64,000 nt of DNA, from the NCBI GenBank assembly GCA_964355075.1, contig CAYHCF010000001.1:157414-221413 (forward strand). Direction: 5' to 3'. Numbering within the stretch: position 1 is the first letter of the stretch; each line of letters begins with the position of its first letter. Source of the stretch: B1 sp964355075. GTDB taxonomy: Bacteria > Bacteroidota > Bacteroidia > UKL13-3. The notes beneath the pieces are model-generated. The model had not been told where the DNA came from and did no database searches. It was given only the letters and a program-made list of their open reading frames with translations. Of this stretch, positions 52,494-61,475 are shown piece by piece. Position numbers and translations under genes: made by a program.

Positions 52494-53738
52494 ATGTGCA
52501 AAAAATGGATCAAAAAAACCCAAAAAGTTATTGAAATTTGTGGGGTGAACGATATTTTTTGCATAGCCCTGGTTTTCAGCCGAAATAACTACCGGTATCA
52601 ATCCTATGCCCGTCAGTATGCCGCCACTTTATTGGGTATGCAAAAACAGGTAGTCATATTTTCGCCCGACTGGATCAACCTGAACAATTATTTATTGACA
52701 CAATTTAAAAACAAGGCAAAATATATAAAGTGTTATCCTATTTCGCAAACCATTGAGAATGAAGCCAATTCTGGTAATTTTGAACTCTTTCTAAAACTTT
52801 TAAAACTAAGCAGAGGTTTATATCGGGCCGAAAAAGCCCTTCAAACCAAAATTGAATGTGTTTTTTTTGCACCGGTAGATGATTGGATCAAACCGAAATT
52901 TGGTAAAAAATGGATGAAATGGGCATTCAACTACAAGTGGAGCGGTCTTTTGGTGAATATGGATGTATATCACAGGGGTGGTGTTAAGGTTAATGTTGAT
53001 CCGAAATTTAATGAGCCCGATTACCTGCTGAGTTCCACCAATTGTGTGTCTGTTGCCACCATCGACCGTTATCAAACAGAGGCATTAAGGAGCAGGATTT
53101 ATAAAAAGGTAGTGGTGGTTCCCGATATCAGTGATTATGATTTACCTGCAAAGCCACAGAAAATCTGCAATCAGATTCGTACCATGGCGGCAGGAAGGAT
53201 GATTGTTGGCACCATCTTGCTTGAAAATGAAAATCCGGAAAATTTTTTAGCGGCTGCAGTAAAAGCCGATAACGATAAATATTTCTTTGTATGTGCCGGA
53301 AAGATTGAACCCAATTTCCTCTCTAAAAAAGCCAGGGAAGCCTTAGATCAATTGCTGGTATCTGAAAAGAATAATACCTATTTTATCCTGAATCAGATGG
53401 AAGAAAGTGAATCCATCAATGATTTGATACAGGTTTTTGATGTCTGCTATTTAAACGACGGACAGTTTCAGCTTCCACATCCATTATTAAGCAAGGCAGC
53501 GTATTTTAACAAGCCGGTAATTGGTTCAAAGAATGATATGATTGGCAAATTGCTGGCATCCTTCAAAACCGGAATTGGAGTTAACGGAAAAGTTAACGAC
53601 AGTTTGGAAGCATTGAATTTATTACGACTTCAAATGCCTTTTGAAGAAAATTTTGACTTGGAAAAGCTGCAAAACTACGCCAAACTCCAAAGCCCGGAAG
53701 CCTTACAGGACGCTTTGGAATCACTTTTTGTTTTTTAA
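52494..53738 (+). CDS. Glycosyltransferase-like hypothetical protein
   Basis: The 414-residue soluble protein has an N-terminal Rossmann-like half (FCIALVFSRNNYRYQSYARQ, KQVVIFSPDW, KIECVFFAPVDDW). The C-terminal half has nucleotide-sugar-site features seen in GT-B enzymes (FFVCAGKIEP, FDVCYLNDGQFQLPHPLLSK, FNKPVIGSKNDMIGKLLASF, the last resembling the conserved E/D-containing donor-binding loop). I cannot name the family with certainty or identify a substrate. The upstream repeat array leaves almost no ordinary promoter region. The last 35 codons are partly duplicated 1.2 kb downstream. Expression and activity are unproven; a glycan role is inferred from fold and from glycan genes elsewhere in the window. 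Confidence 0.6.
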   Translation: MCKKWIKKTQKVIEICGVNDIFCIALVFSRNNYRYQSYARQYAATLLGMQKQVVIFSPDWINLNNYLLTQFKNKAKYIKCYPISQTIENEANSGNFELFLKLLKLSRGLYRAEKALQTKIECVFFAPVDDWIKPKFGKKWMKWAFNYKWSGLLVNMDVYHRGGVKVNVDPKFNEPDYLLSSTNCVSVATIDRYQTEALRSRIYKKVVVVPDISDYDLPAKPQKICNQIRTMAAGRMIVGTILLENENPENFLAAAVKADNDKYFFVCAGKIEPNFLSKKAREALDQLLVSEKNNTYFILNQMEESESINDLIQVFDVCYLNDGQFQLPHPLLSKAAYFNKPVIGSKNDMIGKLLASFKTGIGVNGKVNDSLEALNLLRLQMPFEENFDLEKLQNYAKLQSPEALQDALESLFVF

Positions 53739-53813
53739 GAATTAATTAGGTAAGGTTAACCTATTTAAAAAATATTTAGGTTAAGTATGGTGTTTCAACT
53801 CATATTTTTTTGG

Positions 53814-53821
53814 TATATTTG
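53814..53821 (+). promoter_or_regulatory. Candidate -7 box of the antitoxin-like gene
   Basis: TATATTTG is an exact TAnnTTTG box 19 bp before the ATG at 53841, with no clear -33 TTG. Confidence 0.4.
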
Positions 53822-53840
53822 AATTTGATATTTAACAACC

Positions 53841-54080
53841 ATGCTAACATTGAATAAAATATTGAATGAGATAAACGATATTCCTTTAAACAGGCTTGAA
53901 GAAATCTATCAATTTGTCCATTCATTAAACCAGGATCTGAACCAATCGGATACTTTGCGCAAGAAAATTTTATCATTTGGCGGTGCTTTTAGTGACATGA
54001 GTCAGAAAGATTTTGCAGACTACCAGAACTATACAAAAAAAGCAAGAACCCAACTTTTTGATCGCAAAACTGAACTATGA
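53841..54080 (+). CDS. Orphan type II antitoxin-like protein
   Basis: The 79-residue protein resembles small antitoxins of Bacteroidota toxin-antitoxin pairs. The N-terminal amphipathic helix (LNEINDIPLNRLEEIYQFVH) matches DUF2281-like antitoxins. The middle has the frequent antitoxin motif SFGGAFSDMSQKDFADYQNY, and the end KKARTQLFDRKTEL is typical of the toxin-binding tail. Its TGA overlaps a downstream ATG by 4 bp, the usual TA coupling, but that toxin frame ends after six codons. The antitoxin itself is intact, so it may be a leftover or serve another toxin elsewhere. The toxin family (RelE/ParE or VapC) cannot be decided. Confidence 0.65.
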   Translation: MLTLNKILNEINDIPLNRLEEIYQFVHSLNQDLNQSDTLRKKILSFGGAFSDMSQKDFADYQNYTKKARTQLFDRKTEL

Positions 54081-54097
54081 AACTAAAAGTAAATTGA
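54077..54097 (+). pseudogene. Six-codon toxin remnant
   Basis: ATGA overlap with the antitoxin stop starts a frame reading MKLKVN then TGA. This is the position of a partner toxin. The following ~150 bp show no toxin-like sequence in any frame that I could recognise, so most of the gene appears lost. Confidence 0.45.
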
Positions 54098-54244
54098 GAG
54101 GAATTTTCAATATCTAAACCTCTAAAAAAAACTAAAGCCAGTTTCATCACCAGCACAAGTCTGGGAGAGGAGGAACTGGCATCACAGCGCAAATATAATA
54201 CTTTTTCAATATGAAAAAATAAATTTAGCACTTTAAAGTTTAAG

Positions 54245-54546
54245 ATGACCGAACAACAAATAAAATATTTTTTATCTCAATCCCGTATCAACGTTTACCT
54301 TGCCCATACTGGAAATGACTTTGAAAAAGCATTCAACCTTTATAAAGCCAACATTGAGCATACAGCATCAGAACACTTAGAAACAGGGTTTACCATTATG
54401 AACCGATTTTTCGTAATCTGCAAGAAATCGAAAAGCAACATATTGACATGCTGATTTTTCTTTCATGGATGGATAAAGATTTACCTAAACTACTTGAAGG
54501 AATTGACCGTTTTAAAGAAACACTTGATAAGATTAATGCTATATAA
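54245..54546 (+). pseudogene. Internally deleted Abi-like gene remnant
   Basis: The frame from 54245 encodes MTEQQIKYFLSQSRINVYLA followed by HTGNDFEKAFNLYKANIE, the start of Abi-like (PF07751-type) abortive-infection proteins. From about 54358 the conserved C-terminal part continues in another frame: IRTLRNRVYHYEPIFRNLQE, then EIEKQHIDMLIFLSWMDKDL and a closing FKETLDKINAI. Abi-like proteins usually have over 200 residues, so roughly 120 central codons are missing and the junction is out of frame. The annotated 69-residue open frame is only the N-terminal piece with a wrong-frame tail. It is a broken gene, presumably without function. Confidence 0.7.
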
Positions 54547-54864
54547 GTTGACTTTTTTACTTTTTCTTGTGTTGTTCTAACATAAATATAACAAATTAAC
54601 CAAACCTGTATCTGTTTGACAATATCTAATGATTTTTGTTATTCGTTTGTGAACGAATCAAATCTCAGGCTCCTTTTTAAAAGCTGTGGAGGCTTTCGTT
54701 TTGGGAACATATGTTATCAGTTGGGGAGGCTAACCTTAAAATTAGGGAAGCCATTCTTAAATTGCGGGAGCCAATATTTATGGATCGGGGGAGAGTGTAA
54801 AGAGGCTATCATATGGATCGGGGTGCATGTATTATTTTTGAGAAAGCACCTTAAAATTTCGTTG

Positions 54865-54972
54865 CAAATGCCTTTCCCAAAAAACTTCATCCTCTCAAAA
54901 CTCCAAAACTACGCCAAACTCCAAAGCCCGGAAGCCTTACAGGACGCGCTCGAATCACTTTTTGTTTTTTAG
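54865..54972 (+). pseudogene. Duplicated 3' tail of the glycosyltransferase-like gene
   Basis: The region encodes LQMPFPKNFILSKLQNYAKL then QSPEALQDALESLFVF and stops, mirroring the end of the gene at 52494-53738. A 44-bp block is identical (54904-54947 and 53670-53713), whereas the preceding ~38 bp have diverged. An open frame extends upstream to about 54616, but its residues resemble nothing and probably read through unrelated DNA. Downstream, both copies are followed by GAATTAATTA. It is likely the remnant of a second copy of the gene. Confidence 0.65.
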
Positions 54973-55084
54973 CATTAAAATAGAATTAATTAAGAATTAA
55001 TTAAGAATTTGTTAAGAATCATTATGTAATATTGTATGATATTCGCATTACATATGCTGGTTTCCACATTTTAAATTATTGGTT

Positions 55085-56728
55085 ATGAAAACAAAACAAT
55101 TACTAAGCTGCATTCTTTTCGTTATTATTTCTAATTTATGTTTTGGACAAGACATTACAACAAATCTGATTGCACATTTTAAATTGAATGGTGATTTTAC
55201 AGATGCCAGCTTAAATGGAAATAATGCTTTAAATTCAGGTGCCGTAAGTACTTTTAATAGAGCTCAAATGCCAAATACAGCTTTTGATTTTAATGGAACT
55301 AATCAATCTGCGACAGCTGCAAATTCTACATCTCTAAGTTCCGTTTCAAGCAATCTTACTATTTCATTATGGGCTTATATTCGTGGTTTTGACCTTGGTA
55401 TTGATGGGAAAAATTATGCGGTTTTAGTTTGTAAGGCAAACAATGAGGACAAAGCAGATTATCGAATTGCGGTTACGCCCAACTATTTTTCCTTAATTAA
55501 TAATGGCAAATTGTGGGAAATAAGTTCTTCAGTTGGTATTCCTACTAATAAATGGACTCATTATTCTGCCGTAATTTCAGATACTTTCGCCAAAGTTTAT
55601 ATCGACGGAGTGAAGGTTGGAGAAGGAAGTTTGGCCGCTTCTTATCCGCTACAAAAAAACTGTCCACTTACGCTGGGAAGAGATGATGCTGGTAGCATAG
55701 AATATCTTGATGGCAAATTGGATGATATCAGAATTTTTGCCCGTTCCTTAACGGATAATGATATTACCAAAGCTTATCAAACAATGGATTATGTATTAGA
55801 CAGTTCAAAACTTGACCTGATTGCATATTATCCTTTTGACGGAAATGTTATGGATTTTTCAGGTAATGGAAATAATGGTACAACTCATGGTGGATCCTAT
55901 AGTACAGACCAATTTGGGAGGAGTAATAAATCCTATTTGATGGATGGCAACTCGCAATATATTGAAGCTTCAAATTCAGTTTCTTTGAGCAAACCTGTCA
56001 GACAAATTTCATTCACAGCTTGGGTTAATGTCAATCAATTTGTAAAAGGGATAGACGGAATTGATTATGCGGTCTTAATTTGTAAATCAAATAGTTCTAA
56101 CAATGCACAATATCGATTAGCACTGACTTTAAATGGCATTTCAGTAATCAATAATGGGTTCTTAGGGTCAGTAAATGGAACAACAAACTTTACCATGAAT
56201 ACATGGTATCATGTTGGAGCTGTTATAGAGGACTCATTGGTAAAATATTATTTAAATGGAAACCTAGTAAATTCATCGGTTATTAATATACCCTTTGGAA
56301 AGAGTAGTGATAATACCTTGATGTTGGGAAGAGATGATCCTGGAGGAATTGAATATTTTAATGGTAAAATGGATGAAGTAAGAATTTATTCAAGAAAACT
56401 TTTAGATTATGAGATGCGAAAAATTTATACACTTACAAATTCAACTTCTTTCAGGTCGTTAGATTTTAATAGAACCTTTCTTGATGTTTTTCCGAATCCG
56501 GCTAAGGATCTTATTTTTATTTCCGGACTTGAGTTTAATACTGAAGTGCCGAAGATAAAGATATTTACTATAGATGGTAAGGAAATTGAATGTCTTGTAT
56601 CAAAAGAAAATAATGATTTTATTATACGAATACCTGATGATTTAAATGTTCAAATGGTGTTTCTAAAAATTCAGTCGGAGACTAATAAAGTCTTTAAGAA
56701 AGTTCTTATTTCAAAACTCCAACAATAA
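55085..56728 (+). CDS. Secreted double-LamG protein with T9SS type A sorting domain
   Basis: The 547-residue protein has a signal peptide (MKTKQLLSCILFVIISNLCF ending GQ). Two concanavalin A-like LamG domains follow: about 25-235 (LIAHFKLNGDFTDASLNGNN, ISLWAYIRGFD, KLDDIRIFARSL) and about 240-455 (LIAYYPFDGNVMDFSGNGNN, FTAWVNVNQFVKGIDG, KMDEVRIYSRKL). The C-terminal ~80 residues (VFPNPAKDLIFISGLEFN ... VFKKVLISKLQQ) are a T9SS sorting domain. The two LamG domains are clearly duplicates of each other. LamG domains bind glycans or proteins. Start is the ATG at 55085, not a TTG two codons earlier. It follows the graveyard region and precedes another T9SS gene. Confidence 0.9.
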   Translation: MKTKQLLSCILFVIISNLCFGQDITTNLIAHFKLNGDFTDASLNGNNALNSGAVSTFNRAQMPNTAFDFNGTNQSATAANSTSLSSVSSNLTISLWAYIRGFDLGIDGKNYAVLVCKANNEDKADYRIAVTPNYFSLINNGKLWEISSSVGIPTNKWTHYSAVISDTFAKVYIDGVKVGEGSLAASYPLQKNCPLTLGRDDAGSIEYLDGKLDDIRIFARSLTDNDITKAYQTMDYVLDSSKLDLIAYYPFDGNVMDFSGNGNNGTTHGGSYSTDQFGRSNKSYLMDGNSQYIEASNSVSLSKPVRQISFTAWVNVNQFVKGIDGIDYAVLICKSNSSNNAQYRLALTLNGISVINNGFLGSVNGTTNFTMNTWYHVGAVIEDSLVKYYLNGNLVNSSVINIPFGKSSDNTLMLGRDDPGGIEYFNGKMDEVRIYSRKLLDYEMRKIYTLTNSTSFRSLDFNRTFLDVFPNPAKDLIFISGLEFNTEVPKIKIFTIDGKEIECLVSKENNDFIIRIPDDLNVQMVFLKIQSETNKVFKKVLISKLQQ

Positions 56729-56866
56729 ATTTTATAATACGTAAATTATTCTTAATAATTTACATCATTTAGCGATTACTCTGAAACACTTATGATTGAC
56801 TTAAGAATAAATAAAATTTTAATGCTTGAATATTGATTTACTTTTTTTTACCATAAAATAATTAAA

Positions 56867-59800
56867 ATGAAACATACAAATTTTTTAACTACAATTTTAT
56901 TTACCCTTTTTAGTGCAAATAGTTTCGGGCAGTTTGCAAGCAATTCGTTTGCCCCTAAAATAGATTTTACTACTACAGGTAGTGTGCAAGGAATTACTCT
57001 TGGGGATTTAAATAATGATGGGAAAAAAGAGCTAATTACTGCTAACATTGGCGCCGGATCATCAATCGGAATTTTTATTAATAATTCGACAACTGGTGTT
57101 ATAAATACAAGTATTTTTTCTAGTAGTTTTCTACTAACTACCTTATCAGCCCAGCCTATAAATGTTAATGTTGCAGATTTAGATGGAGATTCTAAACAAG
57201 ATATTATTGTAACTTATTCTAATTCTTCAAATTCACAGTTTTCAGTATTTCTTAATCAGTTTAATGGAATTTCTTTTAATTCTTCATCATTTTCAAGAAG
57301 TGATTTTTCTGTAGGTAGCTCAAATCCTCAAGGTTCAACTATTGCAGATTTCGACATGGACGGTAAGATTGATGTTGCTATCACATGTTATGCTTCCAGT
57401 TTAGTAAAAATTTTCAAAAACACCAGTTTCACAGGCTTTATTTCATTTTCCTCTCCTGTGTCATATTTTACTGGAACAGGACCAAGTTCTATTGTCAATG
57501 GTGATATAGACAATGATGGCAAAATAGATATGGCAGCTGCCAACTGGGGTGGAGGTTCTATTTCAATTTTGCGAAATACAAATACAACGGCTGGAATTAT
57601 GTCATTTTCCGTTCAAACTTATAGTGTAGGAACACAACCCAATTTTATTAGTATTACAGATATTGACAAAAACGGTTTAAAAGAAGTTGTTTGCACAAAT
57701 TATGGTAGCAACTCTATTTCATTATATTCAAATACTTCAAGCTCAGGAATTAGTTTCGGTGGGCAAATAGTTTTAACTGTATCTCCATATCAATATACAC
57801 AGGGCCTCGCAATGAATGATTATGATGGTGATGGAAAGATTGATATAGGCGTTACTTTTGCCGGTAGTCCTGCAATGTTAGTGGCAAAAAATATATATAC
57901 TTCTGGGGCAATAACATCTCTATCATTTTCCAGTTTTACTGCGTTTACTACTAATAATGGTCCTGTTGGATTAATAGCTGGAGATTTAGATAATGATTTA
58001 AGACCAGATATTGTTTCAGGTAATTACACAGCTCAAAATGTTTCGATATTAAAAAACAAAAACCTATCTCCAGAACCGACAATTCCTGCATCAAATGTAA
58101 CAGCAATACCATCCACTAATAGCTTAACAATAAACTTTACAAAAGGTAATGGAAGTAGGCGTTTGGTAGTTGCCAGAAATAGTTCGAATACTTTAGTACC
58201 CCCAGTTGATACAAGCTTTTACACAGCAAGTACAATATTTGGTAACGGAACAAATATCGGATCAAATAACTATGTAGTTTATGGAGATACCGGTTCAAGT
58301 GTAACGATTACTGGCCTCCCTTATGGTCAAACTTATAATTTTACCATTTATGAATACAATGGAGTTGGTGGTTTCAGCAACTATTTGACCAGTTCAGCGG
58401 CTGCAATTACACAAGGTATGGGAGATGCTTATTTTAGCAAATCAAGCGGGGCATTGAATTTACTAAGTTCATGGGGACCAAACTCAGACGGTAGTGGAAC
58501 TTCTCCAAGCACTTTTTACAATCCAAATACAGTTTTTATAGTAGTTAATAATCCTGCTCCAACTTTAACGGCTAATTGGATCGTTTCAGGAACAAATTCA
58601 TTTATAGTGATTGGTGATGGTATTAATGCGTTAAATTTTACAATACCTTCAGGTTCGAGTCTTTTCTCAGATTCAGTTGCAATCAGGTCAAATTCAACCC
58701 TGACATTTATTGGCGGGTTAATTGGTAATAAAGCTTTTTTTGACTCATTAAGTACAGCACAGTTTACAAGCAGCAGCGCTCAAAATATACCCGGGTTTAA
58801 TTATTACAATATTGTAATTGCTAATAGCATTAAAACTATAACTAATAATTGCACGGTTAGAGGGGCACTCAACCTTTTAAATAACATAAATACGGGAACC
58901 TACACGCTTACATTAGGAATATCCGGTTCACAGCCGGGGGTATTAAACCGGAATGCCAATGGCACAATTACTGGTCGATTTAAGAGATGGTTTCCAGCAG
59001 CCACAAACACAGGCTCCAGCGGATTATTTCCCATGCTGGTAGGTACAAATTACCGACCTGCAAGTGTAGAATTTGCGACAGCCCCAACCACAGCTGGAAC
59101 CTTAACTACTGAATTCTTTTCTATACCTCCAGGGAACAGCGGCTTATACTTATATGATTTCAGTTTGGGATTTATTGAAGTGAATAAAGCCTCCGTGAAT
59201 GGGTATTGGAAAATTGATCCTATAGCTTTAACAGGGGGAACTTTTACCTTAACCTTGACAGGTACCGGATTTTATGGAATCAGTGTTGTTGCCGATTTAC
59301 GTCTGGTGAAAAGGCAAACTTCCGGAGCCTGGACGTTGCCTTCCGGTTCCACTGCAATTGCCGGTACCGGTTCAACTGCGGTGCCAGTGGTGGGTAGAAG
59401 CGGTTATACCGGATTTGGAGAATTTACCATTGCCGGTGACTCAACTCAAAACCCATTGCCTGTTAAATGGCTTTCATTTGATGGTTTAATAAAGGATGAA
59501 GGGATTTTACTTACATGGAAAACTGCCAATGAGATAGATAATGCATCTTTTATTATTGAACGCAAACAAGATAAGGAAAATATTTTTTCTCCAGTTTACA
59601 CAGTTTCTCCTAAAAAAAGTGCTGGTATAAATATTTATTCGTGGTTTGATTTTGGATTAAATTTTGAAATTTGCCGGATTTATAGAATAAAACAAGTCGA
59701 TGTTGATGGTCAAGTTAGCTATTCAATTGAAAAATACATTAATAAAGAATATGGTTCAAATGAAATGGTTTACCCGAATCCAACTACAGAGAAATTGCAT

Positions 59801-59962
59801 TTCAGAGGAGTAGTTGATGGACCATTTGTGCTTTATGATAATACAGGCAAGGGGTTTATTATTCAAATCGTTAATGGAATCGCAAATATTCAACATCTAT
59901 CAAAAGGGTTGTATTTCCTTAAAGATGATAGATTTAAGAGTAAAATTCTACTTATAGAATAG
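56867..59962 (+). CDS. FG-GAP/VCBS-repeat secreted protein with T9SS sorting domain
   Basis: The 1031-residue protein starts MKHTNFLTTILFTLFSANSF, a signal peptide. Seven FG-GAP/VCBS-like repeats over ~30-390 each carry an acidic calcium-type loop (LGDLNNDGKKELITA, VADLDGDSKQDIIV, IADFDMDGKIDVAI, NGDIDNDGKIDMAA, ITDIDKNGLKEVV, MNDYDGDGKIDIGV, AGDLDNDLRPDIVS). One KGNG Fn3-like module (~405-515) and a ~300-residue beta-rich region (HEADER-like LSSWGPNSDGSGTSPSTFYN) follow. Then come LPVKWLSFDGLIKDEGILL and a sorting domain (VYPNPTTEKLHFRG ... SKGLYFLKDDRFKSKILLI). The 3' half contains a GC-rich patch unlike the rest. Surface adhesin or scaffold is inferred. Confidence 0.88.
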   Translation: MKHTNFLTTILFTLFSANSFGQFASNSFAPKIDFTTTGSVQGITLGDLNNDGKKELITANIGAGSSIGIFINNSTTGVINTSIFSSSFLLTTLSAQPINVNVADLDGDSKQDIIVTYSNSSNSQFSVFLNQFNGISFNSSSFSRSDFSVGSSNPQGSTIADFDMDGKIDVAITCYASSLVKIFKNTSFTGFISFSSPVSYFTGTGPSSIVNGDIDNDGKIDMAAANWGGGSISILRNTNTTAGIMSFSVQTYSVGTQPNFISITDIDKNGLKEVVCTNYGSNSISLYSNTSSSGISFGGQIVLTVSPYQYTQGLAMNDYDGDGKIDIGVTFAGSPAMLVAKNIYTSGAITSLSFSSFTAFTTNNGPVGLIAGDLDNDLRPDIVSGNYTAQNVSILKNKNLSPEPTIPASNVTAIPSTNSLTINFTKGNGSRRLVVARNSSNTLVPPVDTSFYTASTIFGNGTNIGSNNYVVYGDTGSSVTITGLPYGQTYNFTIYEYNGVGGFSNYLTSSAAAITQGMGDAYFSKSSGALNLLSSWGPNSDGSGTSPSTFYNPNTVFIVVNNPAPTLTANWIVSGTNSFIVIGDGINALNFTIPSGSSLFSDSVAIRSNSTLTFIGGLIGNKAFFDSLSTAQFTSSSAQNIPGFNYYNIVIANSIKTITNNCTVRGALNLLNNINTGTYTLTLGISGSQPGVLNRNANGTITGRFKRWFPAATNTGSSGLFPMLVGTNYRPASVEFATAPTTAGTLTTEFFSIPPGNSGLYLYDFSLGFIEVNKASVNGYWKIDPIALTGGTFTLTLTGTGFYGISVVADLRLVKRQTSGAWTLPSGSTAIAGTGSTAVPVVGRSGYTGFGEFTIAGDSTQNPLPVKWLSFDGLIKDEGILLTWKTANEIDNASFIIERKQDKENIFSPVYTVSPKKSAGINIYSWFDFGLNFEICRIYRIKQVDVDGQVSYSIEKYINKEYGSNEMVYPNPTTEKLHFRGVVDGPFVLYDNTGKGFIIQIVNGIANIQHLSKGLYFLKDDRFKSKILLIE

Positions 59963-60045
59963 TCAGGCTTTTTATCATATTGATTCCCGCGCATTGGCTA
60001 TTTTATTTATTTATACTAATATTGGGGGTTAATTAAGTTTTTTTA

Positions 60046-60789
60046 ATGGAAGAAGAAAAATACACGAAAGATTTCTATAATTCGCAAAGATTTTATTCGA
60101 GACTATCCGCTGGGAATATTCTACCTATCATATTTGATCTATTAAAGGTAGAAAGCATGCTTGATGTTGGATGTGGAACAGGCGAATGGTTAAAAGCCGC
60201 TCAGGATTTAGGAATAAAAGAAATTTGCGGAGTTGACGGTTATTACGTCGACAAGGACTTACTTGCAATCCAAAAAGAATATTTTATTGATTTTGATCTG
60301 AAAAACCCTATAGACCTTAAAAGGAAATTTGATCTGGTTATTTCAATGGAAGTTGCAGAACACTTGCCAGAAAACACGGCAGATTCATTTATCAACAGCC
60401 TTATCAATCATTCAGATTTTATTTTATTTTCTGCCGCAATTCCTAAACAAGACGGCACTTTTCATATAAACGAGCAATGGCAAGATTATTGGGTGAAGAA
60501 ATTTGAAGAAAGAAGATATCTACCCATAGATTTTTTGCGAGATCGTCTTTGGACAAAAAAAGAAATTGACTGGTGGTACAAGCAGAATATGATATTATTT
60601 GTTAATAAAACTGCATTGGATAAGAATAGCAAATTAGTATCCCTTTATAGAATTTTCAAAAAAGATTCTTATAATAAAGTCCATCCAGAAATGGAATTCT
60701 TAATGAATGGAATAAAAACCCCTCTAATGCGCTTTTTAAAAGCCCCTTTTTACACAATTGGCAAATTTTATAATGTGACTTTCAAATAA
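60046..60789 (+). CDS. SAM-dependent class I methyltransferase
   Basis: The 247-residue protein has the SAM-binding motif MLDVGCGTGEWLKAAQDLG (residues ~44-62), an acidic second motif ICGVDGYYVD and VISMEVAEHLPENTA. This is the Rossmann-type methyltransferase fold. The C-terminal part (PKQDGTFHINEQWQDYWVKK, DRLWTKKEIDWWYKQNMILF) resembles the tail of glycan-cluster methyltransferases. It begins 83 bp after the T9SS gene and ends 1 bp before the next methyltransferase start, so the two are coupled. Substrate is unknown; a surface-sugar target is plausible because a glycosyltransferase follows. Confidence 0.85.
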   Translation: MEEEKYTKDFYNSQRFYSRLSAGNILPIIFDLLKVESMLDVGCGTGEWLKAAQDLGIKEICGVDGYYVDKDLLAIQKEYFIDFDLKNPIDLKRKFDLVISMEVAEHLPENTADSFINSLINHSDFILFSAAIPKQDGTFHINEQWQDYWVKKFEERRYLPIDFLRDRLWTKKEIDWWYKQNMILFVNKTALDKNSKLVSLYRIFKKDSYNKVHPEMEFLMNGIKTPLMRFLKAPFYTIGKFYNVTFK

Positions 60790-60790
60790 T

Positions 60791-61468
60791 ATGTCAGTTA
60801 CCAGAGAGCGCGATATACTCAGATTAAGTTCAACTGATATAAAGAGATTTAACAAGGACTTTCTTGTTTATCATTACTTATATAAGTCACTTCGTTATTC
60901 CATAGAGAAATATGCAAAGGGTAAATTGATGGATATTGGGTGTGGAAATAAACCTTATTCAAATTGGCTTGAACCATTTATAAAAGAACACATTGGTTGC
61001 GATATTATTCAATCCAGTGGAAATAAAGTTGATATTATTTGTGAGGCCACAAATATTCCTTTAGAAAATGATTCCTTTGATTCAGTTTTCAGCACACAAA
61101 CTATTGAACATATAGGTGACTACCAACTGATGGTTAACGAAGCATACAGGTTATTGAAAAATGGCGGATATTTTATTGTTTCTGGTCCCATGTACTGGCC
61201 TTTACACGAAGAGCCATATGACTTTTTTCGATTTACAAAACATGGTTTTGCTCATTCACTCGAGAAGGCTGGTTTCACTGTTGTGGAGATCAATCCAAAT
61301 GGCGGTAAATGGGCTTTAATGGGGCAGGTTATTATTCAGACATTACCTACCTGGATTACATTTCCGAAACTATTAAAATGGATTCATAATAGCTTTTTTA
61401 TCTGGCTGGATAATAAATATTTCGATCCAATTAACACCATGAATTACGTAGCTATCGGAAGAAAATAA
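60791..61468 (+). CDS. SAM-dependent class I methyltransferase (type 11-like)
   Basis: The 225-residue protein carries LMDIGCGNKPYSNWLEPFIK as motif I, GCDIIQSSGNKVDIICEATN around motif II, and FSTQTIEHIGDYQLMVNEAY with RLLKNGGYFIVSGPMYWPLH. The last segment is typical of Methyltransf_11 enzymes near O-antigen and glycosylation genes. It starts one base after the upstream methyltransferase stop and ends 7 bp before the glycosyltransferase. The pair of methyltransferases is not a duplication, because the two sequences differ clearly. Target unknown. Confidence 0.85.
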   Translation: MSVTRERDILRLSSTDIKRFNKDFLVYHYLYKSLRYSIEKYAKGKLMDIGCGNKPYSNWLEPFIKEHIGCDIIQSSGNKVDIICEATNIPLENDSFDSVFSTQTIEHIGDYQLMVNEAYRLLKNGGYFIVSGPMYWPLHEEPYDFFRFTKHGFAHSLEKAGFTVVEINPNGGKWALMGQVIIQTLPTWITFPKLLKWIHNSFFIWLDNKYFDPINTMNYVAIGRK

Positions 61469-61475
61469 ATACACT

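Noticed and set aside
54616..54864. Upstream part of a 118-residue open frame as a real gene
   Set aside because: Only its last 34 residues resemble anything, and they duplicate a neighbouring gene tail.
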